Shown: positions 24,422-34,831 of the stretch, piece after piece | Position numbering within the stretch: the first letter of the stretch is position 1 | How the letters are laid out: each line of letters opens with the position of its first letter | Assembly (NCBI GenBank): GCA_038502055.1 | Contig: JAXRKN010000040.1 | Span: 620,001-684,000, forward strand | Length of the DNA stretch: 64,000 nt | Direction of reading: 5' to 3' | DNA from: Tanytarsus gracilentus | Lineage: Eukaryota > Arthropoda > Insecta > Diptera > Chironomidae | The notes under the pieces: model-generated | Databases searched by the model: none | The model's input: the letters and a program-made list of their open reading frames with translations, nothing else | Told to the model about the DNA's origin: nothing | Made by a program: the position numbers and the translations under genes

Positions 24422-27400
24422 ATTTTCTCCCACTGCTTCATTAATTTTTATTCAAACATGACGTCACCATTTTTCATTATTATGGTGCTATTGTCAAATT
24501 GTCAGCGTAAATTTACATAAGAACGAGATTATCTGGAAAAAAAGAGCGGCGGGTGAGAAGAAGAAAAATTACACAGTCATCACATACTTGTCAAAAAGTT
24601 CTACGAATAAAATTGTTGTTCAACATCGAGTAATCTTCAGCGAGAATGATGGCACTCACTTGTGCCAAGGATGTGATTTATTCTTAAGGTCGAGAAATAT
24701 AACGAGAAAAAACATCTTAATTTGGTCATTTAAGGGGATAATTTTGTATTCTTATATTTCATAAGCTGAATCGTCAAGAAAAATTGAAGAAAATTTAGAA
24801 GAATGAATATTTTATGCGCGAGAAGTACGCGAGAGTTTTTTTCAGATCGGTTTGATATATGGAAACTAAAGACATGTCACAAATAGTCTTAAAAGTGTCA
24901 AAATAATTTCCGACCGATCTGAAAAAACTCTCGCGTACTTCTCGCACATAAAATTTTAATTTTTTTTCACATTTAGTTATTTTATGAAAGCCAAAATTAA
25001 TGTACATATTTTAAAATATAATTATCACGTGTCTAATAAATTATCGTTTAAATTATATTTTAAATTCCATTAAGACAAAAAAGCATCCCCAAAATTAAAG
25101 TGCTCACTAAAAATCCAATAAATCTTTTTCTTCCCCTTAGAATCAATTCAATCTTTCTCTCATCAGGGACAGAGTCTATAAATTTTCTTCTGCAAATTCC
25201 TTGAATGAAAATAAATTACACAAAAAAAATCAATTAAAAATTTAACCTTGAGCTTCTTTTTTCCCTTATATATTGTTCACTTACCCGAAGAGCATAATAA
25301 TTTTATTTGTAGCACTACTAAGGACAATCAAAATATCTTCTCTACTGCCCGGGTTAATGTCACTCAGAATGACAAAAAGTAGCCCATCATTGTCGAGTAA
25401 GCTGTTGATGAATTGAGGCCACTAGAAGAAAAGAATTATTCATGCAGAATTAAATTTCTGCGTTTAATTAAATGGCAACGAGAGGCGGAGTGCGAAAAAA
25501 AGCAAGAAGAATTTTGCTGCCATCAACGCGACCGTAATTCGAACGGAAACGAATGAAAAGAATTGTGGTGAGATAAATAAAAGTTAAAGCCGCATACATT
25601 GTGTTAGTGCGCCACATGCAAGGATTTTGCGGATGGAGGAAATGTGTTACAAGGTCTCATTTAATCCCGAAAGCAATGCACACGTCAGATTTCATGCGAC
25701 CACATTAATTTGTGTGTGTATGGAGAGTTTTATTGGAGAGTGGCACGTGACGTTGTCGCTCTAAGTTATTTTGCCATTTAGCAAGTGGATTCCATCAATC
25801 AGCTCTCACATATAAGCAGCTTAAAGCTCTCATCCTGCCCACATTCATACATTGATATAGAAAATAATTTTCTTCCCTCCTCGCTAATGCTGCACAATAT
25901 CAACATTGATGAGAAATTTTCTGCAATTTTTCTTGCACACTCGACACTGAGATTTATTACCCAACATGGACCTCCCCGCAGAGACCGAAATATATATATT
26001 TCCTCGAAAATGCATTCAATAAAATTGAAAATGAGAAGCACGAATGTTCATAAAGGAAATTCTATGTTGGAATTAAATAAATTACTGACAAGTCATGACC
26101 TAAAAATTTTTGACGACCCTTGATTGTATGGAAAGTCTGCTGCAGTTGAGCTGTAAGGAGCTTAATAATGATGATATGAAACTTTTTCAATTTTAAACAC
26201 CGTCAGTGGAAAAAAGAGTTGAATGCCAAAATTGCCACACTTCAATTAGAATGTGCAACTCACATAAAAAAGAGAGCACACCACAGCATTGATGCACTTA
26301 TAATTGGATTTTTCGATTGCCTTTTGTTCTACTTGAGAGTGGCAAGAAAGATATAAAAAAAATATTATTCCAATTGAACACTGTGTGCACATTGTCACAA
26401 GACATTTCGAGCGTAAAAAACGAAGAAACCGAAAGAGAATTAAAAGGAAATTTCTTCAAAATGAGGCAGCTGTAGCGAGAATGAAGAAGTTTTTTAAATT
26501 GAAAAGTCTCAAAATGACATAAGCGTTTTTTAGAAATTCTTAAAAGCATATTAAATTCTAGACAAAAATCAATAATTTATTCTCACTTTAATTTGCGTCC
26601 ACATTCACGTATTTTCTCATCATCAGTGCACCTCATTTTTTGATTGTTGAAAAACAGGAAGAAAAGTTTTTCATTGGAGATTAAAAGTGGCGAGATGAAG
26701 AATGATAAAAGTGGGTGAGCGTCTATTCGGCTGATTACAATGTTGTGTCTAAAGTAAGCGAACGAACTTAATAATAAGTTTTGCTCACCCACAAAATGCA
26801 AACAGAGACTTAAAACTTTCTCATTTTGCAGCTCTCGAAATGAAAACTTTCCAACTTGCGGTTGCATGACGATGATTAAATGAGGAAATTTCAACAAACA
26901 GATTTAAGAAGACATTTTTCTCATTTAGTTTAAGGATAACGAGCGCGTATCCTTACATCATCGAAATTTCTCATTTTCATCTTCATCGAAAGCAATAAAA
27001 AATGTCATCGAGATGAAATAATATGCAAAACACATTGGAATGTCTCTATCGAAGATTCCGGAGAGAAATTGCCATTCCTTATCAGGCATCTCTCTCTGCT
27101 CATCGAAGGTATCATCATCAATGTCAACATGCTCTCTTGTGAGCGATAAGACCGATAATCTTTATGCACAAACATTCATCTTGAAGTTTTGGCAAAGACA
27201 CAGCTTACCGCTTCGCTTGCAAACACGATATTCATATCACATGTGAGAAAATTATGTTTGTCTCATCTTAGGCCCGATATCTCCATATAAACTCGGAATT
27301 ATGCATGTAATGAAACATTTTATGAATGCTTAATCAGATCTAATATCAACCATTATTTCAAGTGTGAGGAGAGCAAGAAGAGATTTTGAGAAAATTTATG

Positions 27401-28689
27401 TCTTTCGTGTGACATCGTCGCTGCTAATAGCAATGAAAGTGGTGTGTAAAAAATGGATAAAATTCATGTGTGGGGTGAGTACTTGACCAGAGCTCTAAAA
27501 GAACTAAACTTAGTCGGTCTGCTAGCAACAATTGAAAACGGTCAATAAATTTTAAACAAAATCGGAAGATACAGAAAAAACTTCATTAATTAAACAACAA
27601 AGCATGAAACTTTTCTTCACCGGATTAGAATAATTTCCATGCGATTAGTATAAATTTTGTTTTGTCTCCGCTTCAGTATTTTCCTCAATGTTTTATGTTG
27701 CTTAAAAATTTAAAGAAATCATTGTAAATTTAATGAAGCTCGTAATAAATTACCGAAAGATGTTGTGAAAAATTTATTCTACTTTCGGCGGATTCGAGAC
27801 GACAACGGAATTTCAAGACATTATTTCTAAATATTTAATATAGCCGCCAAGAATTTTTCAGAGTAAAGATTTTTTATGGCCTTAAACTTTACATGCAGCA
27901 TATCTTCAGCAGAGGATAGGATCGCATACATGTATAAAAAGCACATTCGGTTTCCATTTGAATTATGATGAGCCGCTTTCTTCTTGTTTTCCATTTTTTC
28001 CCAAGCCAAGTCCTACATCAACCTCAACAACTCAGACAATAAATTCAATTTATTATTAATGAGAAAAAGTGAAAGCTTCATGTCAATGTTGTTGGGTTTC
28101 TAAGGCATGAGAGCTTATGAGGAATTGTGTGCGAGATAAAGTTGAAAAATGCGAAGTACTTCTTAAGTCTGCATCATAAGGATAATGCCTGAATGTTATG
28201 AACATGTGATTTGAATAAATTGCTAAATTTTTTTACGTTGATGAATTTAATTTTTTTTTGCTCATGATGTTAATAATTTATTTCAAATGAATTTGTTCTG
28301 ACAAACAACAAAATTAAATGACTTACCTATTTTTAAAAAAATTCCTTTACTTTATTTCTTTGATTAAGTCATCAAACATAAAATAAGTCATGACACAGCA
28401 GGAAACGAATCTAATATGACCTAAAAATAAACTTCTTTTATTGCGAATAAAAATCCCGTTTAACGACATAAAAATTGCATTGGAATTGTGCACGTAAATA
28501 TAAAGGAGAAACAATAAATGTCCAGTAGCTCATGTCCTGAATCAAATCAGACCGAGGTTGTGTTAGAAAATTCAATTTATTTTAAATTTCACGCCCACTT
28601 TGATTCGACTGATTTGAAAATTTAATTTTTAGTATCCAAATTTGAAAACAGTTAGTAATCAAAAAACAAGATGGGTCTGCAAACGGCGT
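24422..28689. other. Intergenic, no confident gene
   Basis: Apart from the inverted repeat at 24.8-24.96 kb, nothing could be assigned. The longest open frames (near 25.8-26.1 kb plus and 26.6-26.9 kb minus) have no recognisable motifs and weak coding character. Confidence 0.4.
24808..24956. repeat. Long-armed inverted repeat (MITE-like or hairpin)
   Basis: Left arm about 24809-24853 and right arm about 24913-24955 are inverted copies of some 43 bases. The arms share GCGAGAAGTACGCGAGAG and TTCAGATCGGT and differ by about one substitution and one T-tract length change. The central part of about 60 bases is unrelated. The structure fits a foldback or MITE-type element; a transcribed copy would form a strong hairpin. 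No coding capacity. Flanking target duplications are not clear. Confidence 0.65.
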
Positions 28690-29416
28690 TGCCATTTCCA
28701 ATAGCTCCGCTGTCTTAGATTAGTACCCCATAGTTCTGAAAAATGGACATTAGTGGCACTCCTGGTCGACCATGATCGACACTCTTAAAAATCATCAGTG
28801 TAAATGAATTCCTGATCCAATTCCAGTTCAACGAGATAATGAAGTCATAGTACTGAAAAATGGACATTAGTGGCCTCCTGGCCGTCCATGATGGACATGC
28901 CTCAAAAATCGTCAATGTCAATCGATTCCTGATGCAATAACGAGTTCAACGATACCCATGAAGCCATAGAACTGAAAAATGGACATTAGTGGCACTCCTG
29001 GCTGTCCATGATGGACATGCCTTAAAAATCATCAACGCCAATCGATTCCTGATTCAATAACGAGTTCAACGATACCCATGAAGCCATATAAAAGAAAATT
29101 TGTATGAAAAAGGACATTTTTGCACTCAGGGACGGTCCTTGGAGGGTCGTACCTCAAAACTAAATCTTGCCAACGAGCAAACGTGAAAGAGTCAAATCCG
29201 ACCAGCGTTCTTGAGATATGCCGCCCACAAGTCGAAGAAAGTAAGAAAGTGAGAAATGAGAGCTTAAATGGTCTAACTCCTGTAGGTATCGATTTCAAAT
29301 CTTTTTCGTCAGTTTGTGGGTTGACAGGCCTATCATTAAGTATTAGTTTTGATATTGAATTAATTCTTGGCACTAGGGGTGAAAATGGTTGGAGAAACCA
29401 AAATTAATATATAGGG
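28690..29416. repeat. Composite repeat, copy 1: ~118-bp tandem units plus conserved tail
   Basis: Three tandem units with the core CTGAAAAATGGACATTAGTG start at about 28736, 28853 and 28972, so the period is 117-119 bases. Each unit also holds a CTCCTGG block, a near-palindromic CCATGATGGACA-type block and an ATCGATTCCTGAT block. From about 29085 the array changes into a tail (GGGACGGTCCTTGGAGGGTC, then GAGATATGCCGCCCAC) that recurs in copy 2 and ends near AAAATTAATATATA at 29401-29411. Short open frames on both strands in the tail are shared by the repeat and are not taken as genes. Confidence 0.8.
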
Positions 29417-30214
29417 GCTATAATATTATTTTAAATAAAAAAGCTTAAAAACTAACTAGGTAAAAAGTTTTTGCTATTATAATTATTGTAAGTTAACGCT
29501 TACCTTCACTTTGTGAATTACACCACTTTTTTTTGGTTTTGAAAAAACCTTTTGAATTCCTAACAAATTAACTTTCAATAGATTTAAAATAAAAACCTTC
29601 AAAAATCACAGGTACAATTTTTCACTGTTCACTGCTTGAATGTTAGACTTGAACTTTTTTGTTTTTAATGATGAAATAATCTTCACAATTCTTAACACAA
29701 TAATCTTCAACACAATAATCTTCGTATGTTTTTAAAAGTTTACAGGTAGTAAATTAGGTACAAGTACTTCAAAAAACTTATCAACGATTTATGAGAAACT
29801 TAAAATTACGATAATTATCATGTCATTCAACTAAATAAAATAAAATTTTAATATCATTTGTAACTGTTTTAAAATTAATTACACTTGCTTAAGAGCAATA
29901 TTTTTTAATTTAACAGGGAGCGATAATTTTGTTAAAAAATATGTATGAACATCACTAAACTCGAGATTGAAGTCTTTCCATGATCAGAAGAGGCAAAAAT
30001 CTTGATACCTGCATTGTTTTTAAAAATTTTAACGATAAAAAAAATAAATCTTTGATAATAAAAGTTTTTCTTTTTGTTCATACCAATTTTTGTTTATACC
30101 TTTTAAATAATTAGGTATTTTCAGTAAATTTAATGTTTTGAAACTTTTAAAAATTAAATCCTGATAAATATAATTTTTATGAATTAAAGCTGATTTTTTG
30201 AAGTAATATTTAAC

Positions 30215-31391
30215 TTAGTAGAGTCCTGGCCGGAATTCCTAAAAATCATCGTGCTAATCGTTCCTGGCCCAATCACAAGTTACGGATACATGAAGTCATA
30301 GTTCTGAAAAAATGGAATTAGTGGCCTCCAGGCCGGCCTGTGGCCTCCTCAAAAATCATCAATGCCTCGATTTCTGGTAAATTACGAGTTCAACGTACCC
30401 ATGAGCCATAGTTCTGAAAAATGGACATTAGTAGCACTTGGGGTGATAGACACTCCTCAAAAATCATCAATGTTAATCGATTCCTGGTCAATTCGAGTTC
30501 AAATACCCATGACCTTTCAAAAATGGCATTATGGCACTAGGCCGGCCATGATAGACACTCCTAAAAATCATCGCTAATGATTCCGTCAAATGCACTAGGT
30601 CGCCGGCCATGCCCCAATCTCACCTGAACCAGCCTTCTGCTCCGCCGGCATGCCCCTAAAATTTCACTGAAATTGGACCAGCCATAGTTGAAAATGGTTG
30701 TGGCTGGGCTGGCTCCACTCAATGCCAATTCCTTGAATTAGAGTTAACGATACCAGAAGCATGCTGAAATGGTTGTGGCTCCGGCCGGCCTGGCTCCTCA
30801 ATATCATGCAACGATCTGAAATGGAATCCAAAGCATGTGAAATGGTTAGTGGCTGGGGGTGGTTAAAAATATCAATCATCGTTTGAAATTAGGGCCATGG
30901 GTTGAAAAATGGTTGTGGTGGGGCCTGTGGTCTAAAAATCGAATGCACGATTGAGAATTACGAGTTTAAGTCCAGAAGCATATAAAAGAAAATTTGTATG
31001 AAAGCATTTTTGCACTCAGGGACGGTCCTTGGAGGGTCGGACCTCAAAACTAAATACTTCTTGCACAACTAGAGCCAAAACCCGATCTTTAGCCACAAAC
31101 CCGAGTCAAATCCGATCAGCCGTTCTTGAGATATGCCGCCCACTAAGATCGTGAGAAAGTAAGAAAGTAAGAAAGTGAGAAAGTAAGAAAGTGAGAAAGT
31201 GAGAAAGTAAGATGACTTAAATGGCTCTAACTCCTCGTAGGATCAACCGATTTCAAATCTGTTTTCGCCAGTTTGTAGGGTTTGGCTAGGCCTATCATTT
31301 GAGTATAAGTTTTGATATTGCACAATGTAATGTCTTGGCACTAGGGGCCGAAAACAGGTTTTGGAAAAATCCAAAATTAATATATAGCGGA
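30215..31391. repeat. Composite repeat, copy 2: eroded tandem units plus the same tail
   Basis: The tail at about 30980-31391 matches copy 1 in order (AAAGAAAATTTGTATGAAA, GGGACGGTCCTTGGAGGGTC, GAGATATGCCGCCCAC, a GTAAGAAAGT array, AAAATTAATATATAG). The tandem part at about 30215-30975 is recognisable (TTCTGAAAAATGGACATTAG near 30413) but progressively loses short pieces, so units shrink and become richer in G/C. The two copies lie in the same orientation with about 0.8 kb of unrelated AT-rich DNA between them. Dispersed insertion or local duplication are both possible. Confidence 0.75.
31150..31212. repeat. Octanucleotide minisatellite (AGAAAGTA/AGAAAGTG)
   Basis: About eight tandem copies of an 8-base unit alternating GTAAGAAA and GTGAGAAA, inside the tail of composite repeat copy 2. 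Copy 1 has only two or three units at the same place, so the array length varies between copies. Confidence 0.8.
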
Positions 31392-32461
31392 GCTATAATA
31401 GTCAATGTAAAGTTTTTTAATTCAAGAACCGAAAATTCAAATTCGTCAACCACGTTTTTGCCTTGCAGCCGCGAAAAACTTTGTTGAAAATTCATAAATT
31501 TTACATCGACTGTTCATAAATTTCAGATTGGTTGCATTTTCCTGTGGTTTTTTTTGCAACGGTTACGATAAAAGCACTTCTACCATTTTTTCAAATAAAA
31601 TCGTGTGTGCCTTTTCAGCGATTGTAAAAAATATCACAAGCCATATTAATTGGAATTGAGATAATAATTTTCACCGGAAGCGTCCACAATTTTTCATGTA
31701 CCTGCAAAAATTGGCCAGTGCACCCTTACAGAAGCTCATTTATTTCATTAATTAACAACCGAGGGAATTCCAAGGGCGAATGAGAGGTAAAAAATGTGCA
31801 AAAAGCTTAATAAAACAATGAACAAATAAAAATATTTCCGAGGAGGATGGAGTAAAAGAGAAAAGGCTTCACTTCAAATTAATTTCAAATTTTTTATTTA
31901 AAAGGTACTCAACTTTAAGGTAGAGGTTACTTATTTCCTAATTCAACATCAGGGCAAAGTTTTTGCCGCTGCAGAATGTCAATATTTTATTAGGCAAGCA
32001 CGAGTCACCATACGCCTTCTAAGGAAAGCACAAAATTTCTAACGGCATGTGACTTAATTAGCAATTAATCAATTAAGAAATTTTAATTGAGGTTAAAAAG
32101 AGGAAACATCATAAATTTATTAAACAATAGAAAAATTACACAATAATTTCATCAAACTAATTGTTGAAAGCATTATGGTAATTTTAAATGTTCTCTTAGG
32201 ATATTTTAGATTAATTTTAGAAAACGTTTTATGCTCAAAGTCACCTTCACAAATTTCAATAAATTTCATCAAACTAATATTTTAAGTTAAAATTCTCATT
32301 CGCTAACGTTTTTCGAAAATTCAAAATCTTTTATATGGTTCACAAAATTGCGAAACTTTTGTATTGTTTCAATGTTTTTCAAAAACATCAACTGAAAACG
32401 TAAACAAAAACAAAAAAGCGGGAGATAGTGAAATTTTTTCTTATTAAAATATTTAGTGATA
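31392..32461. other. Intergenic, probable Psf3 promoter region at its right end
   Basis: No gene was recognised between the composite repeat and Psf3. The last few hundred bases should contain the Psf3 promoter, but no clear TATA box or initiator pair could be singled out. Confidence 0.4.
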
Positions 32462-33257
32462 ATGAGCCGTTCCTATTATCCAAATTATTATTCAATCGAA
32501 GATATATTCGTGACGCAAGAGAAGATTCCATGTGAAACAGAGCAACCACTAGCAAAGCTTGGATTTTTAGATCCTTCAGAATCGTCGCCAAATTTAAAAA
32601 AAGATCAAGAAGTGGAACTGCCGCTTTGGTACATTCTTCAAGTTCAAAAGGAAAGAGGTCGTAGTCAATTTTACAGGTTAGTGAATTTTAATTAAATTGC
32701 CTTTTTTATGCTAACATTAATCCTTTTAACAGAGTTAAAATTCCAAACATCTATAAATCCATCTACGGAGAAATTTGTAAAGCGGATGCAACGGCTGTTG
32801 ATTTAGGACGACTTAACAAGTATTTTTATGAACTCGGTCGCTATGTGGCTCATTTCGATAGAAATGGATTTGTTGCTAAAATGATTTATGAGGTATTTAA
32901 GAAGAGCTTGTGAGGAATTTTAATAAACAATTTTCTTTTTTAGACTTGTCGCGCTAGAATGAGATATTTACTGGATCTCTGCAACAACATTAATAACGAG
33001 CAACGAAATGACCATAAGTTGGATCATATTGAGAACATGCTTTTTGAAGCTGGATGTAAAACTAATAAAAAGGTAAAAATGATCATTTTATTAACAAAAT
33101 TAAGCTCACATTCTTTTCACTATAGTTTACCGAATGGCTTCAAGAAAATACTGTGAATATTAAAACATCTGAAATGGTGGTCAATCATCGAAAGCGAAAG
33201 AGAGCTCTGATGGAAGCTGAAAATGCTGTGTCAAGCTCAACGAGTCAAGCGACGTAG
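32462..33257 (+). CDS. Psf3: GINS complex subunit 3 (Psf3)
   Basis: Four exons: 32462-32676, 32733-32892, 32944-33072 and 33126-33257, with introns of 56, 51 and 53 bases. All junctions keep frame and give 211 aa, the usual size. Psf3 is part of the GINS tetramer, which joins Cdc45 and Mcm2-7 to form the nuclear replicative CMG helicase. Family features seen: an N-terminal segment YYSIEDIFVTQEKIPCETE with a following LGFLD, the ELPLWYILQV strand that begins the helical domain, KIPNIYKSIYGEICKADA, a LNKYFYELG helix, HFDRNGFVAKM, and a C-terminal basic end with HRKRKRALME. The ATG at 32462 is chosen, not the in-frame GTG two codons earlier, because MSRSYYPNYY resembles other Psf3 starts. AATAAA follows at 33274. 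The gene appears intact. Confidence 0.93.
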
Positions 33258-33273
33258 AACTGAAATTTTCAGA

Positions 33274-33279
33274 AATAAA
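33274..33279 (+). terminator. Polyadenylation signal of Psf3
   Basis: AATAAA 17 bases after the Psf3 stop codon. Confidence 0.45.
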
Positions 33280-33329
33280 TTCTTTAATCAATTTTAATTT
33301 TTAAAATGTCTTTCCTTCTTTTTATTTAA

Positions 33330-34320
33330 CAATCACTTCCTTTCACAGTGCTATACAATTTTTCACCTTTCAAGTTCTTTGCAAAGATTTAAATTTTTAT
33401 CGAAAAAAAAAGTTGCTTAAAATTTTTTTTCTAGTGTGGCATTTTTTTCATTAAGTTCATTGATTTAGTCTATAATTTTTTAATCGTATCGAGCAGTTTC
33501 TTCTCTAACTCGAAAATAATATTCAAGAGGGACCAAAAACATTTTTAAAAAATTTAAAATCCCTCGACTCGGTTTTTCAAACATATATGAATGACTTTTC
33601 TGTACATTTTAATAAATCGTGTCAAGAGAAGTGAGAATAGTCGTGCAATAATTTCCTATTTCTCTCTTTTGTGCTTAACAGTAATCCTGATTGTGATTTT
33701 AATTTACATGCGAAATAAATTTTCATTAAACAATTTTTTTTCCTACAACGAATGAGGAAATAAAAATTTAAATTTCATCGTTAATTAACAAATTGCGTCC
33801 TATTAAATTTTTACCTATATGTGAATTTCATAACGGAGCTTTAAATTTATTTAAAATTTAACCGATTTTTTAAAACTTTAAAGCCTTATGGATTTTTTTC
33901 AAGTCTGATTTAGTTTTTAAGTAATTTAATAAAGCAGAGTTTGACATCCTCGCAATTTTCGAAATCCAATTTTTGAATATTCACCCTCGGATCACTTTAA
34001 TGGACTCTAAATCCCGATCACTTAAATCGACAGACACCAATGGATGCAGTTTAAAAGGAAAATTTAATCGAACTGATGTTGGGGCAAAAAAGTTTCCAAC
34101 TGAATTCGCAATTTTATTATGGTCCACGATGAACTTGATTTCATTAATTTTGCACTTTTGTACGAAATAAAATTTGACCTTTTTTCAACCACTCCCCATA
34201 TTTTTTTACTTTCTCTGTAAATTGATAAAAATGACAAAAAATTCTAGAACGTGCAAAATTTTTCCGAAATGAGTTTTAAAATAATTTTTTGTCATCATCA
34301 TTTCCACATTTATGCGTTAT
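33330..34320 (-). other. Degenerate coding-like segment between convergent genes
   Basis: Reading the minus strand, a 60-codon frame without a clear start covers about 34166-33990 (for example FFAPTSVRLNFPFKLHPLV then DLSDRDLESIKVIRG and TGA). Just past the stop another frame continues in similar style (NIQKLDFENCEDVKLCF). Upstream, a different frame reads KKIWGVVEKRSNFISYKS. The leucine/asparagine pattern resembles F-box or leucine-rich-repeat proteins, but this is only a resemblance. Frame changes suggest a pseudogene remnant. The rest of the interval shows nothing. Confidence 0.25.
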
Positions 34321-34523
34321 CAATTTAGGTAATTCTTTCAACATAAACTCACTGTTTCTTATAAATTTTAAATTAGCGCTTGTAAAAAACATTAAGTAGA
34401 TTTTTTGTAGAAATTGTTTTTAATTGAAGACTTTATGGACGTTATGTGAAAGTAAATTACTGAGTAATTAATTGTATAATTAAAAATTTAAGATTTTTTC
34501 ATTGACACTCACTAAAAAGAAAA

Positions 34524-34831
34524 TTAAAAGAAAATGACGAGGAGTGTGACTAGATAGTTGAACTTTTTGCTATATTTGTAATATTCATTCGGTAATTGTT
34601 GCTGCCGTCTCTGTTGCTGATCATGATTGTTATTATAAATTGAATTATAATCGATAATTTCATTTGCATAATAGAATGTCTCGTAGTGTACGCTCTCCGG
34701 TCGAGATGGTCACACTGAATGTTTGAGAAATAAAAGATTAATTGATATTTGTCGTATTTTAATTTTAATTTACCTGTGGTCTCGCGATCCACATGTATGT
34801 AGTCCACATAATCAACCGGAGGCAGCATATG
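34524..34831 (-). other. Candidate stop-codon-readthrough extensions of the CUB/LDLa gene
   Basis: After the TGA at 34834-34832 the same frame stays open for 20 codons (including LPPVDYVDYIHVDRETT). It crosses a 59-base GT-AG intron (34773-34715) in phase 1 and meets a second TGA at 34712-34710. Beyond that it is open for 61 more codons with tail-like composition (ESVHYETFYYANEIIDY, then a Q/R run, then NEYYKYSKKFNY) to TAA at 34526-34524. Both stops are UGA followed by C, the leakiest context known in insects. Translation past either stop is not proven; the segment could instead be a spliced 3' UTR. Confidence 0.4.

Noticed and set aside
25785..26123. 112-codon plus-strand frame
   Set aside because: No recognisable motif, and the opposite strand is equally open. 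It was judged a chance frame.
29032..29407. 95- and 113-codon frames on opposite strands
   Set aside because: Both lie in the tail of a repeat that recurs at 31 kb with indels that break them. Neither has a conserved domain.
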